From Longimicrobiaceae bacterium (GTDB lineage Bacteria; Gemmatimonadota; Gemmatimonadetes; Longimicrobiales; Longimicrobiaceae): a stretch of DNA of 12,555 nt. Below, piece by piece: positions 1 through 7,239 of this stretch. Below the pieces are notes generated by a model, which did no database searches, was not told the DNA's origin, and saw only the letters and a program-made list of their open reading frames with translations. Both the position numbers and the translations under genes were made by a program. The stretch lies in the NCBI GenBank assembly GCA_030146875.1, contig JASLAX010000013.1:1-12555 (forward strand), given 5' to 3'. Position 1 is the stretch's first letter; every line of letters starts with the position of its first letter.

Positions 1-1
1 G

Positions 2-898
2 GCGCGCGCGGCCGTCCTCGGCCCCGGCGCCGCCGCGGCCGTCCCCGCCGACACGGCGGGGCTGCGGCGCGCGCTGGACGCGGCCATCCGCGAGCACGCG
101 GGCGTCGTCGGCGTCTCCGTACGGAACCTGCGGACGGGCGAGGCGCTCTCCATCCGCGGCGACGAGCCGTTCCCCGCGGCGTCGCTGATCAAGGTCGCGG
201 TCCTGGTGGCGCTGCTCGACGAGGTGCGGCAGGGGACGATCCGGCTCGACGAGCCCGTCTCCATGGTCTCGCGCGACCGGGTGGGGGGCTCCGGGGTGAT
301 GCAGCACCTCCGTCCCGGCGCGGCGCTCACGGTGGAGGACCTGGCGTGGCTGATGATCACCGTCTCCGACAACACGGCCACCAACCTGGTCCTGGACAAG
401 ATCAACGTCCGCACGGTGTGGACGAAGATGGAGGCGCTGGGGCTGCCGCGGACCAAGATCCACTCCAAGACCTTCCTCCGCGCGACCTCCGTGGCCATGG
501 ACTCGTCGGTGAAGTACGGGCTGGGCGTCACCACGCCAGACGAGACCCTGCGCCTCTTCGCCCTGCTGCACGAGGGGCGCGCGGTCTCCCCCGCGCTGGA
601 CTCGCTGGCGCTGCGGATGCTGTCCGCCAACCAGGACGGCACCAAGCTCGCCCGCTGGCTCCCGGCCGACGTGGCCGCCGCCCACAAGAGCGGCGAGGTG
701 GACCGCTCGCGCAGCGACTGCGGCATCCTGTATGGTCCGCAGGCCCCCGTCGCCATCTGCGTGATGACGCGCGAGAACCGCGACGAGAGCTACGCGGTGG
801 ACGCCCCCGCGCACCTGCTGATCGCCCGGATCGGCCGCGAGGTCTTCCGCCACTTCAACCCCGCCGCCGCGCTCCCGCCGGTCCCGCCGGGCAGGTAG
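2..898 (+). CDS. Class A beta-lactamase-fold serine hydrolase (5' partial)
   Basis: The reading frame is open from the left edge, so the true start lies upstream. The first in-window residues (alanine- and proline-rich, ending near AAVPADT) look like the end of a signal peptide, placing the protein in the periplasm or outside the cell. Three class A landmarks are present in order: SxxK as S-L-I-K at 182-193, SDN at 365-373, and K-S-G (the KTG equivalent) at 686-694. The 298 visible residues fit the family's length. A start at the GTG at 206 would discard the catalytic SxxK and is rejected. The omega-loop stretch before the TTP motif (about 470-540) has no glutamate at the expected deacylating position (Glu166), so efficient beta-lactam hydrolysis is doubtful; a penicillin-binding or other serine hydrolase role is possible. 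The gene is convergent with the RCC1 lipoprotein gene. Fold is confident, activity is not. Confidence 0.87.
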   Translation, partial: ARAAVLGPGAAAAVPADTAGLRRALDAAIREHAGVVGVSVRNLRTGEALSIRGDEPFPAASLIKVAVLVALLDEVRQGTIRLDEPVSMVSRDRVGGSGVMQHLRPGAALTVEDLAWLMITVSDNTATNLVLDKINVRTVWTKMEALGLPRTKIHSKTFLRATSVAMDSSVKYGLGVTTPDETLRLFALLHEGRAVSPALDSLALRMLSANQDGTKLARWLPADVAAAHKSGEVDRSRSDCGILYGPQAPVAICVMTRENRDESYAVDAPAHLLIARIGREVFRHFNPAAALPPVPPGR

Positions 899-903
899 AA
901 CGA

Positions 904-936
904 CGTCGCCCCCGCCGGTACTCGGCGGGGGCGACG
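904..936. terminator. Perfect hairpin between convergent genes, likely bidirectional terminator
   Basis: A perfect inverted repeat has a left arm at 904-916 and a right arm at 924-936 (13 bp). One more G-C pair (917/923) leaves a 5-base loop. It starts 6 bases after the hydrolase stop codon and 25 bases from the stop of the opposing RCC1 gene. Neither side carries a T-tract, so it is a terminator-like hairpin of the type common in GC-rich genomes rather than a classic intrinsic terminator. It could serve both converging transcripts. Confidence 0.65.
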
Positions 937-960
937 GAGCGGAGACGGATGTGGCGCAGA

Positions 961-2436
961 CTACGTTGGCGGGAGGACCGCTACCGGGGTGGCCGAGGAT
1001 CCACCCTCTCCCGAGCGACCGTGGCCGAGCTGTCCCGCGGTCCCCCGGCCCCAGCAGTACAGCCGGCCCTCCCGGGTGATCCCGCACGCGTGGCTCCCCC
1101 CCGCGTCGATCTTCCGGAAGCGCAGCGCTCCCGCCGCCGGCACCGCGCTGGTCCGCTGAACGGTGGTCCCGTCCCCGAGCTGCCCATGCTCGTTGTCGCC
1201 CCAGCACCACGCCTGGTCCGCCGTGGAGAGTGCGCAGGCGAACGGGGTGCGGCGGGTGGGCAAAGTCCGGCTGCCCAGGGTGATCTCGCGCACGCCCGTC
1301 CCCGTCAGCCCCTGCACCCGGACCGGGGCATCGGACCTGGTGGTGGTGCCGTCGCCGAGCTGGCCGGACTCGTTCCCGCCCCAGCACCACGCCTCGCCGG
1401 GCGCCGTGAGTCCGCAGCGGTGTCCCGTCTCGTAATCGGAGCCTCCGGCTTCGAGCGCAACCAGCGTGGGGCCGCCGGAAAGCTCGGCCGGAACAGCCTC
1501 GGGGTCGGAGTCGTACGTGCTCCCCCAGCAGAAGCGGCGACCGTCCGCGGTGAGCGCGCAGGTGTACTCGATCCCGGGGGCAAGGATGGAGAACGGCACC
1601 GCGGTCGCCACGCGCGTGGGCGAGATTTGGTTGAGATACACCGTCTCGCCCAGACGGCCCACCCCCAGCGCTCCCGTCACGTTGTCGCCCCAGCACCAGC
1701 TCGTCCCATCGGTCGCGATCGCGCACACGTGGTAGCCTCCTGCCTCTATGGAACGGAAGCCGGGGTCCCCCTCGACCTCACGCGGCCAGGCATCCCCGGA
1801 TAGCGTAGTCCTCGTCAACGTGCCCCAGCAGTGCGCCCGGCCGTCGGTCGTCAGCCCGCAGGTGGAGCGCTCCCCCGTCGTGATGCTGCGCCAGGACAGG
1901 TCGCCCTGCACGCGCACCGGGCGGGAGACGTGCGAGTCCGTGGAAGGAGAAGGTATCCCGAGCTGCCCCATCTGCCCGTAGCCCCAGCAGTAGGCGCGGT
2001 CGTCCGCGGCAATGGCGCAGGTGTGCCGGCCCCCGCCGGAGACGTCCTTCCAGGTGAAGGGCACCACGCGGAAGTCCCTGGCCGCGGACTCGGTGCCCGC
2101 GCCCGGGTTGCGCACGGTGACGCGCGCCGTCGCGGACGCAGCCAGGTCCGTGGCCGGGATGGTTGCGGTGACGCGCGTGGCGCTCTCGAACGTCGTGGGG
2201 CGGTCGGCGCCGTTCCAGCGGACCACGGCGCCGCTCTCGAAGCCGGTGCCGCTGACGGCCAGGGTGAGCCCGGGCGTCCCCTCGTACGCGCTGTCGCGGT
2301 CGAGCGCGGATACGACCGGCGGCACGGGGGCGGCGGACGGACTGCCGTCGCCGCCGCACGCCGGGAGGGCGAGCAGGACGGCGCAGAGGGCGAGCCGCAG
2401 GCGGGCGGGGGAGACGAGCGAGAGAAGGGACTTCAT
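961..2436 (-). CDS. Lipoprotein with IPT/TIG domain and seven RCC1-like repeats
   Basis: The product is 491 residues. It starts with a lipoprotein signal peptide (hydrophobic 13-25, lipobox L-P-A-C with the lipidated cysteine at 27, then Gly28), so it should be membrane-anchored and face the periplasm or the surface. Residues about 38-126 resemble an IPT/TIG immunoglobulin-like domain. From about 127 to the end there are seven RCC1-type repeats. In each one a cysteine is followed exactly ten residues later by C-W-G: 140/150, 193/203, 238/248, 293/303, 341/351, 401/411 and 451/461. Seven repeats imply a seven-bladed beta-propeller, probably with one disulfide per blade. RCC1 propellers usually bind proteins; the ligand here is unknown. 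The ATG at 2436 was chosen because the lipobox signal begins there and a promoter lies just upstream; the open frame further 5' is out-of-frame read-through. There is no clear Shine-Dalgarno; the leader is pyrimidine-rich. Confidence 0.9.
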   Translation of the reverse strand: MKSLLSLVSPARLRLALCAVLLALPACGGDGSPSAAPVPPVVSALDRDSAYEGTPGLTLAVSGTGFESGAVVRWNGADRPTTFESATRVTATIPATDLAASATARVTVRNPGAGTESAARDFRVVPFTWKDVSGGGRHTCAIAADDRAYCWGYGQMGQLGIPSPSTDSHVSRPVRVQGDLSWRSITTGERSTCGLTTDGRAHCWGTLTRTTLSGDAWPREVEGDPGFRSIEAGGYHVCAIATDGTSWCWGDNVTGALGVGRLGETVYLNQISPTRVATAVPFSILAPGIEYTCALTADGRRFCWGSTYDSDPEAVPAELSGGPTLVALEAGGSDYETGHRCGLTAPGEAWCWGGNESGQLGDGTTTRSDAPVRVQGLTGTGVREITLGSRTLPTRRTPFACALSTADQAWCWGDNEHGQLGDGTTVQRTSAVPAAGALRFRKIDAGGSHACGITREGRLYCWGRGTAGQLGHGRSGEGGSSATPVAVLPPT

Positions 2437-2482
2437 GATGGAGCCGGGAGGGAGCGGGAGGGAAGGCAGGGTGGCGGCGTGA

Positions 2483-2511
2483 AACGTATGTCGTGCGGCG
2501 TCGGCGGACAA
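2483..2511 (-). promoter_or_regulatory. Promoter candidate for the RCC1 lipoprotein gene
   Basis: Read on the minus strand, TTGTCC (2506-2511) is followed after 17 bp by TACGTT (2483-2488). This gives a 5' leader of about 40 bases before the ATG at 2436. The spacing fits a sigma-70-type promoter, and the elements match other start regions in this window. Confidence 0.55.
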
Positions 2512-2583
2512 CCCGAGGTGTGCTCTCCCCGCGGCGCGAGAGTTGAGGGGGAGAGGCGGACGGACCCCGACACGGAGACGACG

Positions 2584-2784
2584 ATGGCGAGCACCCCTCC
2601 CGAGAGCGACCGCGCACCCCGCCGCCTTCCGGCGTGGATCGAGACCCCCGGCGCGCGCCGCCGCGCGACCGTGGCGGGCATGCTGCTGCTGGCGCTGATC
2701 GTGGGCGCCCTGGCCTGGTGGACGATCGCGCACCACGAGCCCGGCCCCGACGTCACCGCGCCCCTGGGAGGCGCCGCCGGCTAG
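2584..2784 (+). CDS. Small single-pass membrane protein, unknown function
   Basis: This 66-residue protein is not one I recognise. The first 27 residues are polar with an arginine cluster (R25-R27). One hydrophobic helix follows at about 29-49 and contains two adjacent tryptophans (W45, W46). A short proline- and glycine-rich tail completes it. The positive-inside rule suggests a cytoplasmic N-terminus and a periplasmic tail. The ATG at 2584 has a GGAG at 2574-2577 with 6 bases of spacing, and codon third positions are almost all G or C, which supports real coding. It is divergent from the RCC1 gene and lies 117 bases before the adaptor gene on the same strand, so it could be a small accessory of the transporter cluster or an independent gene. 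Confidence 0.62.
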   Translation: MASTPPESDRAPRRLPAWIETPGARRRATVAGMLLLALIVGALAWWTIAHHEPGPDVTAPLGGAAG

Positions 2785-2901
2785 CGCCGGCTGAAACCTA
2801 CCCGCTGGACCCCCCGTACGTCCCCCCACGCCGCGCCCCGCCCCCCGCGGCTCTCTCGCGTGCCTCCCCTTCCTGTCTCCATCCCGGACGGAGATCCGAG
2901 C

Positions 2902-3996
2902 ATGAAGCGTCGCACCAAGCTCCTCCTGGGCTCCACCGCGGTGATCACCGTGGCCGCCGGGTTCTTCGTCGTCCGCAAGGCGAACGGCGAGAGCGACGAC
3001 GAGGGCCCCGCCACCGTTGTCGTCGCCCGCGGCGAGGTGGTGTCGAAGGCGCTGGCCGTGGGCACCATCGAGCCCGAGGTCGAGGTGGAGGTGAAGTCCA
3101 AGATCTCCGGCGTCGTGCGGCGCATGCTGGTGCAGGAGGGCACGCTGGTGCGCGCCGGCGCCCCGCTCATGGAGATCCGCCCCGACCCCACCCCCGTGGA
3201 GATGGTGGACGCGCGCCGGCAGGTGCAGCTCCGCCAGATCGAGCTGGAGAATGCCGGGCGCGACCTGACCCGCCAGCGCGAGCTGGCCCAGCGGCAGCTC
3301 GCCCCCGCGCAGGACCTGGAGACGGCGGCGCGCAAGCACCAGGAGGCGCAGCTCCAGCTCCGCATGGCCCGCGAGAAGCTCTCGCTGCTCGAGACGGGGA
3401 GCATCCCCGGAGGCTCGGGGAACGAGGCGGTGGTGCGTGCGCCCATCGCCGGCTACGTGCTGCGCAAGTCGGTGGAGACCGGCGACCCGGTGGTCCCCCT
3501 CTCCAGCTACCAGGAGGGGACGGTGCTGATGACCATGGCCGACATGGGCCGGCTCGTCTTCCGCGGCACCGTGGACGAGATCGACGTGGGCAAGCTGAGC
3601 GAGGGAATGCCGGTGGAGATCAGGATCGGCGCCCTGCCCGATGCCCGCGTCCAGGGCGTGGTCGCCCGCATCTCGCTCAAGGCCGACAGGAAGGAGAACG
3701 CCACCACCTTCCCGGTGGAGATCACCCTGACCTCCGCCGCGGGGGCGCAGCTCCGCGCCGGCCTCTCCGCCAACGCCGAGATCATCATCCAGCGCCGCCA
3801 GCGCGTGCTGACCGTGCCCGAGCGGGTGGTCACCTTCGCGGGCGACACCGCCTGGGTGAACGTCCGCCGCCCCGACGGCACCGCCGAGAAGCGCGTGATC
3901 CGCACCGGGCTGAGCGACGCCATCCAGGTGGAGGTGCTCTCCGGGCTGCGCGAGGGCGAGACGGTGCTGGAGAAGCCGGCCAAGCAGATCGGCTGA
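2902..3996 (+). CDS. Periplasmic adaptor subunit (MacA/HlyD family) of an ABC exporter
   Basis: The product has 364 residues. An N-terminal membrane anchor (about 7-24) precedes a biotinyl-lipoyl half-domain (about 58-93). An alpha-helical hairpin rich in Gln, Arg, Glu and Leu follows (about 97-163), then the second lipoyl half with the characteristic R-A-P-I-A-G-Y-V at 179-186. Beta-barrel and membrane-proximal domains follow (about 200-364). Adaptors of this family bridge an inner-membrane transporter and, in many systems, an outer-membrane channel. The ATG at 2902 is preferred to the upstream GTG at 2860 because it has GGAG at 2890-2893 with 8 bases of spacing and begins directly with the basic residues before the anchor. 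The permease gene starts 17 bases after the stop, so they are almost certainly co-transcribed. The substrate cannot be read from the sequence. Confidence 0.92.
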   Translation: MKRRTKLLLGSTAVITVAAGFFVVRKANGESDDEGPATVVVARGEVVSKALAVGTIEPEVEVEVKSKISGVVRRMLVQEGTLVRAGAPLMEIRPDPTPVEMVDARRQVQLRQIELENAGRDLTRQRELAQRQLAPAQDLETAARKHQEAQLQLRMAREKLSLLETGSIPGGSGNEAVVRAPIAGYVLRKSVETGDPVVPLSSYQEGTVLMTMADMGRLVFRGTVDEIDVGKLSEGMPVEIRIGALPDARVQGVVARISLKADRKENATTFPVEITLTSAAGAQLRAGLSANAEIIIQRRQRVLTVPERVVTFAGDTAWVNVRRPDGTAEKRVIRTGLSDAIQVEVLSGLREGETVLEKPAKQIG

Positions 3997-4013
3997 GGGC
4001 GGGAGGGCGCGCC

Positions 4014-5252
4014 ATGAGCCTCCTGGACCACCTGGGCCCCTTCCTCCACACGCTGCGCACGCAGCGCCTGCGGACGGCCCTCACCATCCTGGGCATCTCG
4101 TGGGGCACCACGGCCGTGGTGGTGCTGCTGGCCTTCGGGGTGGGGATGGAGAAGCAGATGCGCCGCAACGCCCGGGGGATCGGCGACGGCATCGTGATCC
4201 TGTTCCCCGGCTCCACCACCCGGTCGTTCCGCGGCTTCCCCGAGCGGCGCCGCATCCGCCCCACCGAGGCCGACGCGGCGGCGCTCCGGCGCGACGTGGC
4301 CGGGCTGGAGACGGTGACGCCGGAGTGGGGGAGGTGGGAGGTGCCCGTGCGCCGCGGCACCGAGGCGGCCAACCCGTACGTGACCGGGGTGGAGCCCGCG
4401 TACGGCGACCTGCGCAACGTGATCCCGCAGGACGGCGGGCGCTTCGTGAACGAGATGGACCTGGCCGGCCGCCGCCGCGTGGCGGTGCTGGGGGACTCCC
4501 TGGCCCGCGTGCTCTTCGGCGACGCCGCACCCGTGGGGCGCGAGGTGACGGTGGGCGGAACGCCGTTCACCGTGGTGGGCGTGATGCGCCACAAGACGCA
4601 GAACTCCTCGTACGCGCAGCGCGACCAGGAGCGCATCTTCATCCCCTCCACCACCTTCCAGTCCGTGTTCGGGGTGCGGGAGCCGGCGCGGATCCTGTAC
4701 CGTCCGCTGGATCCCACGCGGAGCGAGTCCGTCAACCGGGAGGTGCGCGGGGTGCTGGCCCGGCGCCACACCTTCGACCCCGCGGACGAGGACGCGGTGG
4801 GGATGTGGGACACCAGCGAGGGAGACAGGTTCTTCCGCTACCTGTTCCTGGGCTTCAACCTGTTCCTGGGCGTGGTGGGCAGCTTCACGCTGGTGGTGGG
4901 GGGGATCGGCGTGGCCAACATCATGTACGTGGTGGTGCGGGAAAGGACGCGCGAGATCGGCATCCGCCGCGCGCTTGGCGCGCGCCGCGCCACCATCCTC
5001 TCCCAGATCCTGGTGGAGACGTTCGTCATCGTGGCGGTGGGCGCCGCGCTCGGCGTCGTCGCCTCGGTGGGGCTGGTGGCCGCGGCGGGCACGCTCCCCA
5101 TGCAGGATGAGATCGGCACCCCCACCATCTCGCCGATGGTGATGACGGCGACGCTCTGCCTGCTGGCGGGCATCGCCTTCCTGGCCGGGCTGTTCCCGGC
5201 ACGCAGGGCAGCGGGGCTGGATCCCGTGGAGTGCCTGCGCTACGGCACCTGA
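4014..5252 (+). CDS. MacB/FtsX-type ABC transporter permease, first copy
   Basis: The product has 412 residues and the layout of the MacB permease half. TM1 is at about 21-43, a periplasmic MacB-type core domain at about 46-250, and three further helices at about 283-308, 337-359 and 373-395. After the second helix sits the FtsX-family signature R-E-R-T-R-E-I-G-I-R (309-318) followed by A-L-G-A-R-R. The end carries P-A-R-R-A-A-G-L-D-P, which usually packs near the ATPase coupling site. Full-length MacB has an N-terminal ATPase; this protein starts right at the membrane part, so it is a permease-only subunit. GGGAGG at 4001-4006 with 7 bases of spacing supports the ATG at 4014. It follows the adaptor gene by 17 bases and precedes an unknown gene by 32 bases. 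Confidence 0.93.
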   Translation: MSLLDHLGPFLHTLRTQRLRTALTILGISWGTTAVVVLLAFGVGMEKQMRRNARGIGDGIVILFPGSTTRSFRGFPERRRIRPTEADAAALRRDVAGLETVTPEWGRWEVPVRRGTEAANPYVTGVEPAYGDLRNVIPQDGGRFVNEMDLAGRRRVAVLGDSLARVLFGDAAPVGREVTVGGTPFTVVGVMRHKTQNSSYAQRDQERIFIPSTTFQSVFGVREPARILYRPLDPTRSESVNREVRGVLARRHTFDPADEDAVGMWDTSEGDRFFRYLFLGFNLFLGVVGSFTLVVGGIGVANIMYVVVRERTREIGIRRALGARRATILSQILVETFVIVAVGAALGVVASVGLVAAAGTLPMQDEIGTPTISPMVMTATLCLLAGIAFLAGLFPARRAAGLDPVECLRYGT

Positions 5253-5284
5253 GCGGCCCGCCCGCTCCTTCCCCGGAGGAACCC

Positions 5285-5857
5285 ATGGGACTGCTGAAGA
5301 CGCTCGCCGCTCCGTTCCGCCCGCTGCTGGCCCCGGCGCTGGACCTGCTGCCCGGCCACACCAGCGGCGTGATCGAGGTCACCGGCGACGACTCGGTCGC
5401 CCTGGCCGCCCGGCGCCTCTCCCTGGAGGGGCGCCTTCCCGCGCAGCACCTGGCCGGGGCCATGCGGACCCTGCTCTCGCTGGGCGGCACCTCGCTGCTG
5501 CTGCACGTGGAGCGCCGGCGGGTGCCGTTCGAGGTGTCGCTGGAGCCCGGCGGCGACCACCGCGTCTCCATGGAGGTGGGGGACGGGCACGTGGCCGCCC
5601 GGGTGGAGGAGCCGTCGCCGTCCGGCGCCTGGATCACCGGCGAGCGCGCCGCCGAGCGGGTGGCGGCGCTGCACCACGAGGCGCAGTCGGAGCCGCGCGT
5701 GGTGGTGTTCTGGGTGCGCGGCGGCTCGCAGGACGAGCTGCGGGTGCGCTTCCCCGCCTTCCTGCGCCACGCCACCGTGATCGCCAACGGCCGCACGGTG
5801 GCCGCGGCGCTCCCGCTGGGCGGTCACCTGGTGCCCGTGGTCCTGCGCGTCCCGTAG
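5285..5857 (+). CDS. Unrecognised 190-residue protein within the transporter operon
   Basis: I do not recognise this family. The protein has no signal peptide and no clear membrane segment. Its first 20 residues (G-L-L-K-T-L-A-A-P-F onward) could form an amphipathic helix, perhaps membrane-touching. The rest alternates beta-strand-like stretches (I-E-V-T-G, S-L-L-L-H-V, V-V-V-F-W-V) with helical ones, suggesting a compact alpha/beta or beta-rich soluble domain. No Walker A or Walker B motif is present, so it is not the missing ABC ATPase. The ATG at 5285 is set by the strong GGAGGA at 5275-5280; the open frame begins earlier, at 5231, inside the previous gene. It sits 32 bases after one permease and 40 bases before the other, which implies co-expression and a role linked to the transporter. 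Coding is confident, function unknown. Confidence 0.8.
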   Translation: MGLLKTLAAPFRPLLAPALDLLPGHTSGVIEVTGDDSVALAARRLSLEGRLPAQHLAGAMRTLLSLGGTSLLLHVERRRVPFEVSLEPGGDHRVSMEVGDGHVAARVEEPSPSGAWITGERAAERVAALHHEAQSEPRVVVFWVRGGSQDELRVRFPAFLRHATVIANGRTVAAALPLGGHLVPVVLRVP

Positions 5858-5897
5858 CCGCCCCTTCCCCCCGCACCCCAGCGCGCCGCGACGACCG

Positions 5898-7145
5898 ATG
5901 TGGAAGATCCTGCTGGAAGAGCTCTGGGGCGACCTGCGCGTGCAGAAGACGCGCGCCCTGCTCACCATGTTCGCGGTGACGTGGGGCACCATCGCGGTGG
6001 TGCTGATGCTGGCGTTCGGCGAGGGGCTGAAGCGGTCGGTGGTTCGCGGGATGCTGGGGATGGGCGGGCAGATGTTCATCCTGTACGGCGGCCAGACCTC
6101 CATGCCGTACGAGGGCCTGCCCAAGGGCCGGCCGGTGGAGCTCACCGAGGGCGACCTGGGCCTGCTGACGCTCTCCATCCCGGAGATCGACCTGGTCAGC
6201 GCCTCGTACGGCCGCCCGGGGTCGTCGCTGAAGACGGCGGCGGTCTCCACCACCACCATGATGGAGGGGGTGGATCCCGGCTTCGAGGAGCTTCGGCACA
6301 TGTACCCGGCGGCGGGCGGGCGCTTCCTGAACGCCATGGACGTGGCGCAGCGGCGGCGCGTGCTGTTCCTGGGCGACTCCATCGCCCGGCGGCTCTTTCC
6401 CGGCAGGGAGCCGGTGGGGGAGACGGTGTTCGTGGACGCGGTGCCGTTCACCGTGGTGGGCGTGATGCTGACCAAGGTGCAGACCTCGTCCAACAACGGG
6501 CCCGACGCGGACCGCGCGGTGATCCCCAGCTCCACCTTCCGCACGCTCTACGGCAACCGCGACGTGAGCCACCTAATCGTGCGCCCCCGCGACGCGCGCG
6601 AGGCCGAGTCGGTGAAGCGGCGCATCTACCAGGTGCTGGGCAGCCGCTACAAGTTCGACCCCGCGGACACCCGCGCGGTCGACATGTGGGACTTCTTCGA
6701 GGAGGAGAAGCAGACGCGGCTCATCACCGGCGGGATCCAGGTCTTCCTGGGGATCGTGGGGGTGCTCACGCTGCTGGTGGCCGGGGTGGGGGTGGCGAAC
6801 ATCATGTACGTGGTGGTCCGCGAGCGCACCCGCGAGATCGGGATCAAGATGGCCGTGGGCGCCCGCAAGCATCACATCATGGCGCAGTTCGTCTTCGAGT
6901 CCGTGGCCATCTGCCTGGTGGGCGGGCTCCTGGGGCTGGCCTTCTCGACCGCGCTGGTGGTGGGCGTGGACTCCATCCCCGACCGGGGGAACGAGGCCCT
7001 GCCGTTCCTGGCCAACCCCAAGCTCTCGGCGCCCATCGCGCTGGGAACGGTGGCGATCCTCACCGCCATCGGCCTGGTCGCCGGCCTGTTCCCCGCCCGC
7101 CGCGCCGCCGGGCTGGACCCCGTGGAGTCGCTGCGGTACGAGTAG
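5898..7145 (+). CDS. MacB/FtsX-type ABC transporter permease, second copy
   Basis: The product has 415 residues and the same plan as the permease at 4014-5252: TM1 at about 21-41, a periplasmic core at about 45-250, and helices at about 276-303, 330-357 and 377-399. The signature R-E-R-T-R-E-I-G-I-K (308-317) and the ending P-A-R-R-A-A-G-L-D-P-V-E-S-L-R match the first copy closely. Shared stretches such as PFTVVGVM, FDPAD and NIMYVVVRERTREIGI show that the two are paralogues, while the periplasmic cores differ in many places. They may pair as a heterodimer. No ATPase domain is fused. The start has only a weak ribosome binding site (purines in GCGACGACCG before the ATG), which may point to translation helped by the upstream gene. 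It is the last plus-strand gene before a convergent junction at about 7146-7239. Confidence 0.93.
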   Translation: MWKILLEELWGDLRVQKTRALLTMFAVTWGTIAVVLMLAFGEGLKRSVVRGMLGMGGQMFILYGGQTSMPYEGLPKGRPVELTEGDLGLLTLSIPEIDLVSASYGRPGSSLKTAAVSTTTMMEGVDPGFEELRHMYPAAGGRFLNAMDVAQRRRVLFLGDSIARRLFPGREPVGETVFVDAVPFTVVGVMLTKVQTSSNNGPDADRAVIPSSTFRTLYGNRDVSHLIVRPRDAREAESVKRRIYQVLGSRYKFDPADTRAVDMWDFFEEEKQTRLITGGIQVFLGIVGVLTLLVAGVGVANIMYVVVRERTREIGIKMAVGARKHHIMAQFVFESVAICLVGGLLGLAFSTALVVGVDSIPDRGNEALPFLANPKLSAPIALGTVAILTAIGLVAGLFPARRAAGLDPVESLRYE

Positions 7146-7239
7146 AGCGCGTCGTCGGTCGTCGCCGGATGACGCGAGCCCGCCGTCCGCTGCCGCGCCC
7201 GCCGAAGGTGGAGCAGTGGCTCGCCCCGGTCCGGACGCG

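Noticed and set aside
206..208. GTG at 206 as the start of the serine hydrolase
   Set aside because: The catalytic SxxK at 182-193 lies upstream in the same open frame, so the gene must start before the window.
346..1803. Long plus-strand open frame running through the hydrolase and the RCC1 gene
   Set aside because: Arginine-, alanine- and glycine-rich out-of-frame translation; it overlaps two recognised genes and matches no family. Long shadow frames are expected at this GC level.
1000..2060. Repeated DNA motifs suggesting a tandem repeat or CRISPR-like array
   Set aside because: The similarity comes from the codons for the seven RCC1 repeats; units differ in length and sequence and there are no constant repeats with spacers.
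2523..2555. 8-bp inverted repeat with a 17-base loop in the divergent gap before the small membrane-protein gene
   Set aside because: No plus-strand promoter fits upstream of it and the loop is long; it may be chance in GC-rich DNA.
2860..2862. GTG at 2860 as the start of the adaptor gene
   Set aside because: The ATG at 2902 has a well-spaced GGAG and starts directly at the basic region of the membrane anchor.
2437..3339. Upstream extension of the RCC1 gene frame to 3339
   Set aside because: The extension covers the promoter, the small membrane-protein gene and part of the adaptor gene; the lipobox signal peptide starts at 2436.
3507..4813. Two long minus-strand frames opposite the adaptor and first permease
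   Set aside because: Histidine-, arginine- and proline-rich antisense translations of well-identified genes.
7146..7239. Search for a terminator between the convergent second permease and DUF2059 genes
   Set aside because: Only short or long-loop inverted repeats (for example 6 bp around 7148-7177) are present, not strong enough to call.
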